Shown here one piece after another: positions 1 through 9,782 of a stretch of DNA of 64,000 bases. Position 1 is the stretch's first letter. Each line of letters opens with the position of its first letter. A program made the translations under genes and the position numbers. Origin of the DNA: Artemisia argyi. Taxonomy: Eukaryota > Streptophyta > Magnoliopsida > Asterales > Asteraceae. The notes below the pieces were generated by a model. That model ran no database searches, was not told the origin of the DNA, and saw only the letters and a list, made by a program, of their open reading frames with translations. The stretch is taken from the NCBI GenBank assembly GCA_030686995.1, contig CM060703.1, positions 116,631,361 to 116,695,360 of the forward strand. Reading direction: 5' to 3'.

Positions 1-342
1 TTTGTGTGGAAATTAGTGTGGCATAAGCTTCAAATCATCTCACAAGTAGTTGTTCTAGCATAAATTAGTCTTAATATAGGTTAAGTCACATTAATTAATC
101 AGTAAATTAGGATCAAATCTCACAAAAGTCAACGTAAGTTCATAATTTAAAAAAGTCAAAAATATAGTTGTTTCAGAAATCCAAAAATAGGGAGATTTAT
201 TTTGATTTTGTATTTGGATTGGGAACCTGAGCTTTTCACAAATCATAGTCCCTAAGCTCATCTTTAAAAATCTGTGTCCAGCTTATTTTTAGGATTTTTA
301 TTGTAGCTTGTGCAAGTGCTTCTTTAAGCTTGCAGGGCAAGT

Positions 343-1350
343 ACTTGGCCTGTGCACAGGAAATTGGCAATTTTCAATAGACCATAGATTGTTCAATAGT
401 GGGCCCCATAGTGTTATTATTGGCTTTTTGGAAAGCCAATCAGCTGATCTTTCTAGTTCATAGCTTATTTTGCAATTTCTAGCTTATCTAATAGGGCTGC
501 AAGTAGCTTTTAGTTTGTCCCATTTGACTGTGTACATTGGGTGGTCTGTGTGTACTAGGTTTTTAGCCAAAGTTCATAAGCTCTTATCTGGCTTATCTAT
601 GGACCCCAGTACACAACCTTGGGCTTTTTAGGGAGCTTACAAGTTCAGCTTATTGGATTAGTCCTTATTTTGGACTCTAGCCCTTTTGCCCTTAGCTTAT
701 TTGACTCATACTTGTGACCTGTCTCAAAACATACACTGAGTGACTCAGAGTTTGCACACAGGTTCCAAGCACCACCCAGTGCTTATTTGTGTCCTTTGCC
801 TTGTTTCAAGTTGTTTTAGCTTAAGGTAGGTACAACTCATGTAGTTACTTGGCCTGTGCACAGGAAATTGGCCATTTTCAATAGACCATAGATTGTTCAA
901 TAGTGGGCCCCATAGTGTTATTATTGGCTTTTTGGAAAGCCAATCAGCTGATCTTTCTAGTTCATAGCTTATTTTGCAATTTCTAGCTTATCTAATAGGG
1001 CTGCAAGTAGCTTTTAGTTTGTCCCATTTGACTATGTACACTGGGTGGTCTGTGTGTACTAGGTTTTTAGCCAAAGTTCATAAGCTCTTATCTGGCTTAT
1101 CTATTGACCCCAGTACACAACCTTGGGCTTTTTAGGGAGCTTACAAGTTCAGCTTATTGGATTAGTCCTTATTTTGGACTCTAGCCCTTTTGCCCTTAGC
1201 TTATTTGACTCATACTTTTGACCTGTCTCAAAACATACACTAAGTGACTCAGAGTTTGCACACAGGTTCCAAGCACCACCCAGTGCTTATTTGTGTCATT
1301 TGCCTTGTTTCAAGTTGTTTTAGCTTAAGGTGGGTACAATTCATGTAGTT
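343..1350. repeat. 504-bp direct tandem duplication (two copies)
   Basis: The segment starting 'acttggcctgtgcacagg' at 343 starts again at 847, giving a 504-bp period. The second copy runs to about 1350, where the sequence continues as 'acagcttattt'. I saw only scattered single-base differences between copies (for example caattttc/ccattttc, cactgagtg/cactaagtg), so the duplication is fairly recent relative to the LTR-like sequence that holds it. Confidence 0.9.
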
Positions 1351-1570
1351 ACAGCTTATTTAGCTTATTGTAGCTTATTTGTAGCTTAATTCCTTTTATA
1401 AATCCATTTTGGCTTAAAAAAAGCATCTGTAAAGCTAAAAAGCTCATAGAGAGCTTATTTTTGACTTTTGAAAAAAGTGTTTAAACAAAAGTTACTTATA
1501 ATTAGTAATAAAGAAGTTTTGTAAAAAGAAAATCAAAAAAATTAAAATAAATGGAAAAATTGCAAAAAGT

Positions 1571-1620
1571 GGGGTTCGAACCTGGGACCTCAAGCATACA
1601 TGCACAATACCACAACCCCC
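1571..1620 (-). other. tRNA-like box B motif in LTR-like DNA
   Basis: On the minus strand the segment contains ggttcgaacccc, a fit to the Pol III box B consensus GGTTCGANNCC, preceded by a G-rich 'ggggttgtggtattg'. The first G run can pair with the CCCC after box B, like an acceptor-arm closure. Box A is weak and no canonical anticodon arm is visible, so this is a tRNA-like relic and not a tRNA gene. It occupies the same relative place as the better tRNA-like sequence at 38966-39051. Confidence 0.4.
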
Positions 1621-2202
1621 TTCCAATTTCTCTGGGGCACCAGTTCCGTTTGTTATTGCATAATCTATATACTTAATATAGTCCTTGTTCCTTTTACCTT
1701 ATTTTTGCAATTTAGCTTATTTAAATGCTTATCCGTACCATTTTCCCCCTCCTCATATTTTTCCTAGGTTCCTTGTAACTTGTAGCATTCCTAGTAATTT
1801 TCCCATAATTTTTACTCTTCACTAGGTAATTTTTAGAGTTAATTTTAATTAAATTACTTTAAATAAAAAAGCAAAAAATATATTAGTTTTAGTGTTTAAT
1901 TTTTATGCCAGATAACTTTTTATAATTTTTTTAACCTTTTATAAGTTTTCAAGATTATGTAAAAATTACTTTTGCAATTTTGACTTTTAATTTCTAATCA
2001 CTTCAAATTAGTGTTTAATTCATAAAAAATAAAATAAAAGTCAAAAAAATGAAATTATTTGTAGTCATCTATGACTTAAGAAAAATAATTTTGTATTTTG
2101 TGAACGTCCGATTTTTAATTCAAAATTTATAACAAGATATGATCTGGGTAAATTCAAATTTGAAAACCTCATTTAAAACATGTCTATAAACGTTTAAATT
2201 TC

Positions 2203-2792
2203 GTTTTTGTGTTGCCTTTCTTAGCATTTAGTCACACAAAGCATGGTTTTGGAAGTCTATTTAGTCACATACAACTAACCATCAAGTGACCAAAAGTTTT
2301 AATAAGTGTGACCATATGGTGTTGAAAATGAAGGAGTGTATGGTTTGTGTGACTATAGATCATCCAATTGCCACATAAATTTGGTTTTTGTGTGGCCTTT
2401 ACTAACATTTAGTCACACAAAGCATGTTTTTGAGAGTGTATTTAGTCACATACAAGTAACCATCAAGTGACAAAAAGTGTTAATAAGTGTGACCATATGG
2501 TGTTGAAAATGAAGGAATGTATGGTTTGTGTGACTATAGATCATCCAATTGCCACATAAATTTGGTTTTTGTGTGGCCTTTACTAACATTTAGTCACACA
2601 AAGCATGTTTTTGAGAGTGTATTTAGTCACATACAACTAACCATCAAGTGACCAAAAGTGTTAATAAGTGTGACCATATGCTCTTTAAAGTGAAGGAATG
2701 TGTATTTTGTGTGACTATTGATCATCCACTTGCCACATGAATTTGGTTTTTGTGTGGCCTTTGTTAATATTTAGTCACACAAATCATGTTTT
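2203..2792. repeat. 181-bp tandem repeat, three units plus a partial
   Basis: Units begin at about 2203, 2384, 2565 and 2746, each opening with a 'gtttttgtgt(g)gcc' segment and containing 'ttagtcacacaaa', 'accatcaagtga' and 'gtgtgactat'. The spacing is exactly 181 bp each time. This is the outer part of the CACTA subterminal repeat array. Confidence 0.85.
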
Positions 2793-2908
2793 GGCTACAC
2801 TTAAATAATGTGTGACAAACTGTTTAGTGTGACTATATGTGCTGGATTTTGGCTACACTTAAATAATGTGTGACAAAATGTTTTGTGTGACCGTATATGG
2901 CATTTGGT
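2793..2908. repeat. 58-bp duplicated segment in CACTA subterminal region
   Basis: 'ggctacacttaaataatgtg' occurs at 2793 and again at 2851, each followed by 'tgacaaa'. It contains the same gtgtgac core as the neighbouring 181-bp repeats. Confidence 0.75.
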
Positions 2909-3179
2909 CATACTATTAGAAGCAAATGTGACTATAAGTTTTGTGTGACCATATATGGCATCAAGGTTACTTGTATTTGTCACACGTTCCAAATGCATAT
3001 GTGACTAAATGATCTGGAACAAAATCACCAGTTACGTTTAGTCACATAAGGGTTGATTGTGTGGCAATAGAGGTCTTATGGTCACACATTCGAAATGCTC
3101 ATGTGTGACTAATTCGTAAATGCTGTCAATTTTCCTACCTTCAGCCACACATATATTTGAATGTGTGGCTGTTCCAAAT

Positions 3180-3216
3180 TGAGCACGTGTGACCATAGGT
3201 CATTTTTGGCCTAGTG
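3180..3216 (-). repeat. CACTA terminal inverted repeat (3' terminus)
   Basis: Read on the minus strand this terminus begins CACTAGGCCAAAAATGACC and runs into a subterminal gtcacacgtg copy. Bases 3217-3219 (tcc) are the putative 3-bp target duplication. The partner terminus would lie left of the window. Confidence 0.6.
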
Positions 3217-3596
3217 TCCGCTATAGCAAGATTGGGTTGGTAAGTCGGGATCGTTCGCAGGGATTTGTGAGTGATTCTAAGCGTAAGTTTAAAATTAAAT
3301 CTCTAATTCTAGCGATAATGATTATAAGATAATTCAAATGATTAAAAACTATATTTGCTTAGACTAGTTAACTACTCATAAGAAAAGCGTGATTGTGATA
3401 ACTTCCTTAACATGTTGGTAATGAGAATTAGTTGGTGTTCTAATCTATTGTTTCTACAAGTTAAACCTTCGTCAAGATTTTAGTTTATAAAAACAAGCAT
3501 TAGGTTTGGACCAATCAATTCAAGATCAATTCAAGGTTCATAAAGTTGAGTTAACACCCTTAAACACAAAAATAGTTTCTTGTTTAACCAAATACT
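3217..3596 (-). mobile_element. Athila-like 3' LTR, distal fragment
   Basis: This fragment matches the 5' LTR from 41338 onward (shared start 'tccgctatagcaagattggg') with few differences. It is bounded on the left by the CACTA terminus and on the right by LARD-1, with TSD atact at 3592-3596. About 85 bp of the LTR end corresponding to 41253-41337 is missing here. Confidence 0.9.
3592..3596. repeat. LARD-1 target-site duplication, left copy (atact)
   Basis: Five bases atact directly precede the LTR start TGTAACAATTC. The same five follow the LTR end at 13266-13270. The undisturbed site is visible in the other Athila LTR near 41710 ('caaatactctta'). Confidence 0.95.
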
Positions 3597-3951
3597 TGTA
3601 ACAATTCGCAATTTCAGGTTAATTACTATTCCCGGAAAATTCACTATTCACTTTTAATATTCATTTTTACTATTCATTTTTCCCGAAACTTTCCCGAAAG
3701 TTGATTTTTATTTGATTTTATCGAGTGATAAATCATTTCCATGGCAAATTAAAAGTTTGACATTCATAAGCTCATTTTCATGAAAGTTATTAAGGAATTA
3801 CACGGAATTACACGTTTTAGGGTAAAACGTCAATCAGAAATTCTACGCACAACGAAATTCAACCCCGTCAGGTGACCCCACATCAGAAAAATGTTTGACA
3901 CACTCATGATTTATTTGAGAATTAATCGTGACTGAGGAAAACATGACCAAA

Positions 3952-4006
3952 GACTTCCCAGCAGGTCACCCAAGCCTGTACTAATCTCACATGAGCACGC
4001 TTAACC
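3952..4006 (-). other. 5S rRNA-like segment in LARD-1 5' LTR
   Basis: Read on the minus strand the segment contains gttaagcgtgct, then a ..gag.ttagtac block, then tgggtgacct and ctgggaagtc, in the order and spacing found in the 3' half of plant 5S rRNA. This half holds the intermediate element and box C of the 5S internal promoter. The 5' half of 5S is not recognisable. It is antisense to the element. A related arrangement is known from Cassandra TRIM elements, which carry 5S sequence in short LTRs. Confidence 0.75.
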
Positions 4007-4688
4007 GTTTGGGCGATTAACCGTTAGACCACAAAACGCGTTTCTAAGACTATTTGAGTTTTCAACTTCTTAGAAAAAGTCAACATATTCTTTCCCTCCT
4101 CCATTGACCAAAAATCATCCCTTGATGTTATAAGTCATTTCGTGATTTTTAGGCTTACGGTTTGATGTCTAAAAGACATTTAATACCAACCGACACTAGA
4201 CTGAGCCCAGTCTAGACATTATAAGTCATTTTAAATCATTTTTATCACATTAGAAAAGTAACATTTTACTTTTCTCAATTTTACGCAATATTCGTACGTT
4301 TTACGTATTACGCGTTTTAGACCCGTGTTTCCAGTTTTTAGCAGGGTTTTACACCCAAATGGAACCTACCACTCATTTTATATTTTATTATGGAACTTAT
4401 TGACATGTTTATCAATACTTTCAAGTTCCATAATTTTACGACACCCGGTTTTACGTTTTGAGGCTTAATCATTTACGATTGGCATTTCCCGGAGTCAAAA
4501 CTAACCAAGTATCTTGGATAATACCAAGAAAAGTCCACACCCTTGCTCTCCAAGCTCATGAACAGCCTTGGAGGGGAGATTCACCACCCATGTGGCTTGA
4601 TCTTATGCCTTGTGTCATGAGATGTGAACATGTGTTCAACTTGGTCTCCAAGTGTTGACTAGTCAACAATGTAACCTCCTCATTTGCA

Positions 4689-4696
4689 TATAAATG
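4689..4696 (+). promoter_or_regulatory. LARD-1 LTR TATA box
   Basis: TATAAATG lies in a C/T-rich setting ('cttctcctcccactcc' follows) with a plausible start about 30 bp on, near the 'cacacacacaacaccc' run. It is repeated at 10875-10882 in the 3' LTR, and LARD-2 has TATAAATA at about 63744-63751. Inferred core promoter of the element. Confidence 0.6.
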
Positions 4697-7082
4697 CTTC
4701 TCCTCCCACTCCTTGACCATATGAACGACCCACACACACAACACCCTTCATTTTACTAGTTTACTTCAAGTTCCATCCAAGAAATCAAGTGCAATATCCA
4801 TACATAAACCCTAGTTTAGTTTTGATTCATCAAAACTACTTCAAATCTTTAGAACTTTGGTGATTTCTCTTGAGTTTGAATCCACTCAAGTCACCTCAAT
4901 TTTCATCATCTCTCTTTCAAGATTACAAGAGTAGAAAGATTGCATGAAGTGAAGTGGGTTGAAGCAAGTCTATCAAAGTCCTATCCTTACATGTTAACTT
5001 CCTTTCATCTTTGAAAGCCAAAAGTTGTGAGCCAAACCCTAACTTGATTCTTATTAAATAATCATGTTCATGTTATTTACATGTTATTCTTGCTATATTA
5101 TGTCTTGTAGTTATGTCCATGATGTATAAAAATGATCAAAACAAGTTATTGTAATTGATTGTTAAGACAAGTTACTAAAACAAGTAAACTAGTGACTTTC
5201 TTGGAAAACCACGACCAAAATGGTAAAAATATGATGTTGGATCATTACATATTACAGTATAGGACTTAACAAGGAAACCACAGCAATTTGAACCACCCAA
5301 AACGAGTATGCGAGTCAAAAGTTACGCCCATTTGAAATTACCAAAGTTTCCGGCAAAACTGCCAAATACCACTCTGATCAAATTTGGGTTTTGAAAGTCC
5401 CGCTTCTGGTCCGATTCATCAAAAAGTTAAAACACGAAAGTTGTCCGGAACGACGTTTTCGTTCATGAACAAAGAAGCTCGAGACCTAAAAACACTTTCC
5501 GAGTGATAAAATTCTTCAAATTCTAAACAGCCCATTTTTAGGCGAAAGTCACAAGATTATGGTTATACTTTGAAAGGAACAAGAGGTCTTATGACCTATA
5601 ATCAAGACCACAACCATGGCTAGAGCCAAGGTTGTGTCTCATGACCTTGAAACAAGGACCAAAGGTCATGGCTAGGCCATGACGAAATGACCATACCAAC
5701 TTTCATAGGCGTAAACATGAAACAAAGAGTTGACGAGAACTTGAACAAGCAATTTGGATCTACTTCACTTAATAGGGAACCATGAGATATTACCAAGAGA
5801 AAATGGTCATTCAAGACTTATGAAACTACCCCTAATAACAATCTTCATGTACTAATAAACTTTCCTAAGTTTATACAAATATCGGACGTGTAACCTTTCG
5901 GATCGAAACTTATATCTATATATTTCATCAACTACTACAATAGTAGGGAGCCTCATGTGAGGAGTTCATTATGTAAGCCGTCGAGATGAGTTGTGGATTT
6001 ACGAGTTAAAGTGTCCTGGCTCCTCGAACGCTTACTAACATGACTTCTGAATTATGTCGGCCCGAACGGTAGTAAACAATATACAAAACATACATGTTTC
6101 ATGAATCTTTTCTTTCAAGGACTTACAATATACATCATACCACATCATGGACTAAATGCAAGATATATATATAGGCACTACTTCATATTCTTTACTCCGA
6201 TCCTAAGTCGCGACATTCTATTATAGGTTGCTCGTAAAAACCTTCACGATTCGACCGTTACATTCATTACTTGCTATCTTACTTAAGGTGAGTTCATAGC
6301 CCCACTTTCGATTACTTAATTGTTTTACAAACCCTTGGGGGAAATACATGCTATTTATAACCGAGCACAATGTTTTTAAATTGTATGCTTACCTGATTGT
6401 TTTATTATCACTAAGTACCAGCCTTGCTAAACCGATATCCTTGATTATGAACCATTTAATCACTAGCAATAGTGAGCGCGAATATTAATAATAGGCCTAT
6501 TGGGATTGACGAATCCCATTTGTATTGACTAAGTTCAAACAAATGCATTAATATTTGAGATTTAGGTATGTTAGCAAAGTACCTACCGGGATAAATCTGC
6601 CGATCGATATTGGTACACGTTAACGTTATGGTGTCATAAGCTTAGTGTATAATACATGTTCCGGGCGTATAATAACGTAGCCTACCTGTTTTGTTTTCCA
6701 AACATTGGTGTGAGCCTATAACTCACACTACCAACATATTGTGTTCAATCGATTTAACAAACTCTATGAATATCACTCAACCTTTGTGTTGACCTCTCAA
6801 GCATGTATTTCAGGTTCATGACGATCAAGGATGGAACGGAAGGGCACGGATACTCAAGAGGGCTATAAATTTTATTATCATTCAAAACTCATTTATTATA
6901 CATTGTAAACATGGAACCAATTGGGACCTCATTTTGTAATCTCTGATATTTATGTAATTTGAATGATAAACCTTTTCAAAACGACTCAATTGGAGTTCGT
7001 TTTCTATCATTGTGACTATTGTGCCGTCGAGTAACACCCAGTTTGAATTCCGCTGCATCCATGAATTGGGGGTGTTACAGAT

Positions 7083-7094
7083 TGGTACCAGAGC
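7083..7094 (+). other. LARD-1 primer binding site (iMet tRNA type)
   Basis: tggtaccagagc starts 4 bp after the 5' LTR end and is complementary to the 3' end of plant initiator tRNA-Met (consensus TGGTATCAGAGC), with one mismatch. It marks the plus-strand orientation of the element. Confidence 0.85.
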
Positions 7095-7279
7095 CATGGT
7101 TATAGAGAAACGGGTCTAATTGAGACCTAAACTATAACCACACATACAAGCAAAAACATTTTATAGCCTTCCGCTCTCCGTGTCTTCCATCCTCCAGACG
7201 ATTATGGATTTAGTAAGCATGTTATGATACACAAACATGTTAGTATATTCATATATACCCATTTTGAGCATTTCCCCGA

Positions 7280-7490
7280 AGACATTTTTATGCTACACAA
7301 ACATAATTGCATATTGATATATGTACCCTAAACATAATTGAGCATTTCCCCGTAAGCATTTTATGCTACATGAACACATATAAGTATATTGATATATACA
7401 CACTAAGCATTTTATGCTACATGAACACATATAAGTATATTGATATATACACACTAGGCATTTTATGCTACATGAACATATTAGTATATT
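7280..7490. repeat. 51-bp tandem repeat, about three units plus a degenerate one
   Basis: Units contain 'gcattttatgctacatgaac' followed by 'agtatattgatatata'. The period is 51 bp, so reading frames stay open across units, which explains overlapping short ORFs on both strands without implying a protein. Confidence 0.85.
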
Positions 7491-7601
7491 GATATATAAA
7501 CTCGGTTTATTTTCAATCATTTTATCTAAACATATCTGCGTATGCCTATTCTATGGCATTTCGGCACAACTACATTCTCCCAATCATGTTCCTACTCCAA
7601 C

Positions 7602-7830
7602 ATTCATTTTCCAAGACATTGTGGGATACAATGGTCTCATTCATTTTCCAAGATATTGTGAGATACAATGGTCTCATTCATTTTCCAAGACATTGTGAGA
7701 TACAATGGTCTCATTCATTTTCCAAGACATTGTGAGATACAATGGTCTCATTCATTTTCCAAGACATTGTGAGATGCAATGGTCTCATTCATTTTCCAAG
7801 ACATTGTATGATACAATGGTCTTAATCATT
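7602..7830. repeat. 37-bp tandem repeat, about six units
   Basis: Units of the form 'ttcattttccaagacattgt' + 'gagatacaatggtctca', period 37 bp, with degenerating units continuing to about 7920. Each unit contains the complementary pair cattgt/acaatg, so each can fold into a small hairpin. Confidence 0.85.
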
Positions 7831-9745
7831 TCTCAAATGTTTTGAGTCACACAACGGTTTAACCTACTTCCCAGACATTGTGAATTACACAATGGTCTAA
7901 CCTACTTCCGAGACTTTGTGTTTTGTGCAAATGGTCTCTAGAATTATTCCATCACATAATCAATATCATTTCTTATGATATCAAAAACCCGTCACAATCT
8001 ATCGATTTCAAAACAAGAAATATGAGATTTCTAAAGGACAAACTAATCCATCATCGACAAAAGCTGAACTTTCTCTACATTCATCAAAGTTTTCTTATGA
8101 AACCTTCATTATTAAAAGTTCGTGATCCTGGCCAAGTATGTTCTATTTTAGAACTACTTAAAACTTCCTTTCCATACGTATCTACCCTTACTACCTTCTA
8201 TGCAATGGAATATGAAAACATACGTTACAAGTCTTGTATGGACGGGACTTGCAACTTAAGGGTTTGACATCGCCTTTGTTTAGTGGACAGTTTCCCGAAA
8301 GCAACGGACATATCAAAAGTATACCTAGTTTAGGTATTTGAAAATTTTATCGAACCTTGGCTAAATATAGACTAGTCACCTATATTTAACCTTGGGACAG
8401 TGGAATATAGTCTGACTAACTATATTCGACTTAAAATTTTCCAATACTGAGAGTAGTTGTACTAGGGTTATGTTTAGGTTGATTTCCTACATGAACTCGA
8501 TAAACCACCAGAATACATTAAGACAATCTAGAGACACGATAATGTCTTACCACTCAGCGAAATCTTAACACCTTATTTGTGTTACCTAATTTCATTCTTG
8601 AAATTTTTCATTTATGAGATAATCCGAACTACTATCTTGGGATAGTTATCAATTATTCTCTTCATCCTGTAGAAGTACCATCCTGTTTAGGATACCATTC
8701 CATCATAAACTTTTAAAATCTCTTAAGATTTTTAAAGCAAACTCAACATCTATACCTAAGAGTATTAATGTTAAGCATACACTACACACTTTTATTCATC
8801 AACATATCATAACATTATCTTCACAACCGTTGGAACCACAAGCTCATTTACAGATTTTGATGCACTTTTAAAGCTCAAATCATCCTTAGTTACACCACAA
8901 GTACCCTCATCAGCTTTACAAGTTTGAATATTCATCTTGTACTTTTGGAACACCAGTATCATCTCATAATACACTACCTTGTAACTCACCGGCTAAGTAT
9001 GAATGTTGTGTCGGGAATTCTTGAGTAGGATGATTTATAATGTCCTTATTTGAATGGATTGGGATGCCTTTTCATTTAAATAAAGAAATTATAAATCATC
9101 GAACCATACGTTTATATTCCTTTAGTTACATTGTTTGGGATGCCTCTCTATGTAAATAAAGAATTATAAACAAGTGGGCTTAATTATATCCGAAATAACA
9201 TAAGTATGAAGTCAATAAACACTAGATACAACAACAGATTACCTACTAGGCTATGATTGCAACAACTATCCCGATTTCCATTAGTACGAGATTTACTTTT
9301 GGTTTTCATAATGATAGTGCAATAACAAACAAACTCATTACGGGGCCATGTAACCATACGCATGCGCAGTCGTACCAAACTCATTGCGAAGCCATGTAGC
9401 CATATGCATGGGCAGCCGTACAATTCAAACAGGACTTGGTCCAACCACATGTTCAACGCTTATTCCATGATTCGATTCTTATATCAATTGTTATTGATAC
9501 TTGACAACTATATCAAGTTCTATTTGATATTCAACTACTATATTAATTCCTATTAATATCCGACTGCTATATCAATTTCCTTTGATATTCGACTATTACC
9601 ATACCTTTCCTACATAAAAGGAAGCCTCATCCTACACCATACACCGAAATGACAAATCAAATTACATCACTGGTAATTCCAGACTCTAGTCCTCATAAGT
9701 AACCACACCTTTTCATCGACATCACTCCAACATATGACACACAAA

Positions 9746-9782
9746 GAACTTCGGGACGAAGTTCCCCGTGAGGGGTAGAGAC
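9746..9782 (+). other. LARD-1 conserved hairpin and polypurine tract
   Basis: gaacttcg-gga-cgaagttc (9746-9764) is an 8-bp perfect stem with a 3-base loop. It is followed by aggggtagag (9771-9780), the purine tract used to prime plus-strand DNA, ending 2 bp before the 3' LTR. The same hairpin occurs at the pol end of every chromovirus copy in the window (22528, 28301, 59959). Confidence 0.75.

Larger units (their letters stand above)
1..2202 (+). mobile_element. Partial long-LTR-like sequence, left end outside window
   Basis: No coding region is visible. The stretch resembles, in architecture and patches of sequence, the 4.07 kb solo LTR at 35822-39886. Both are dense in the heptamer agcttat, both carry an A-rich segment leading into a tRNA-like box with ttcgaacctg, both then have a short 'tatatactt' segment, and both end in AT-rich DNA with 'aaaagtcaaaaaa'. 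I infer a diverged relative of that LTR in the same orientation. The right boundary is uncertain: at about 2200 the sequence passes into the CACTA subterminal repeats with no recognisable LTR end, so either element may be inserted in the other. Confidence 0.4.
2203..3216 (+). mobile_element. 3' end of a CACTA-type DNA transposon
   Basis: The block ends at 3216 with '...cctagtg', whose reverse complement begins CACTAGGCCAAAAATG, a typical CACTA (En/Spm-like) terminal inverted repeat. The next three bases, tcc, would be the 3-bp target duplication. From there on the sequence matches the Athila LTR at 41338 onward, so the element end lies exactly where LTR homology begins. Subterminal DNA is packed with direct and inverted copies of gtgtgacta/agtcacaca, as expected for transposase binding sites of this superfamily. 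No transposase ORF is present, and the other end is not in the window. Confidence 0.65.
3597..7079 (+). mobile_element. LARD-1 5' LTR
   Basis: 3483 bp, TG...CA termini, near-identical to 9783-13265. It holds a 5S-rRNA-like segment (3952-4006, antisense), a TATA box (4689-4696) and several 'tactattca'-type motifs within the first 120 bp. Short open frames in it (for example 4458-4658 and 5620-5814) recur in the other LTR but have no recognisable product and are unlikely to be genes. Confidence 0.95.
7080..9782 (+). mobile_element. LARD-1 internal region (noncoding)
   Basis: 2703 bp between the LTRs. It opens with the primer site, has two tandem-repeat blocks (7280-7490 and 7602-7830), and ends with a hairpin and purine tract. 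An open frame of 114 codons at 7923-8267 has no family resemblance I recognise and is not supported by codon or domain evidence. The rest shows no gag, protease, RT or integrase motif. Confidence 0.85.

Noticed and set aside
4458..5814. Short ORFs repeated in both LARD-1 LTRs (62-66 codons, also near 10644-12000)
   Set aside because: They recur only because the LTRs are duplicated; frames overlap on opposite strands and show no family resemblance.
7602..7830. Regular 37-bp repeats as a CRISPR-like array
   Set aside because: Units are contiguous with no unique spacers, inside a plant LTR retrotransposon; it is a minisatellite.
7923..8267. 114-codon plus-strand ORF in the LARD-1 internal region
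   Set aside because: No retroelement or other domain recognised; likely chance opening in AT-rich DNA.
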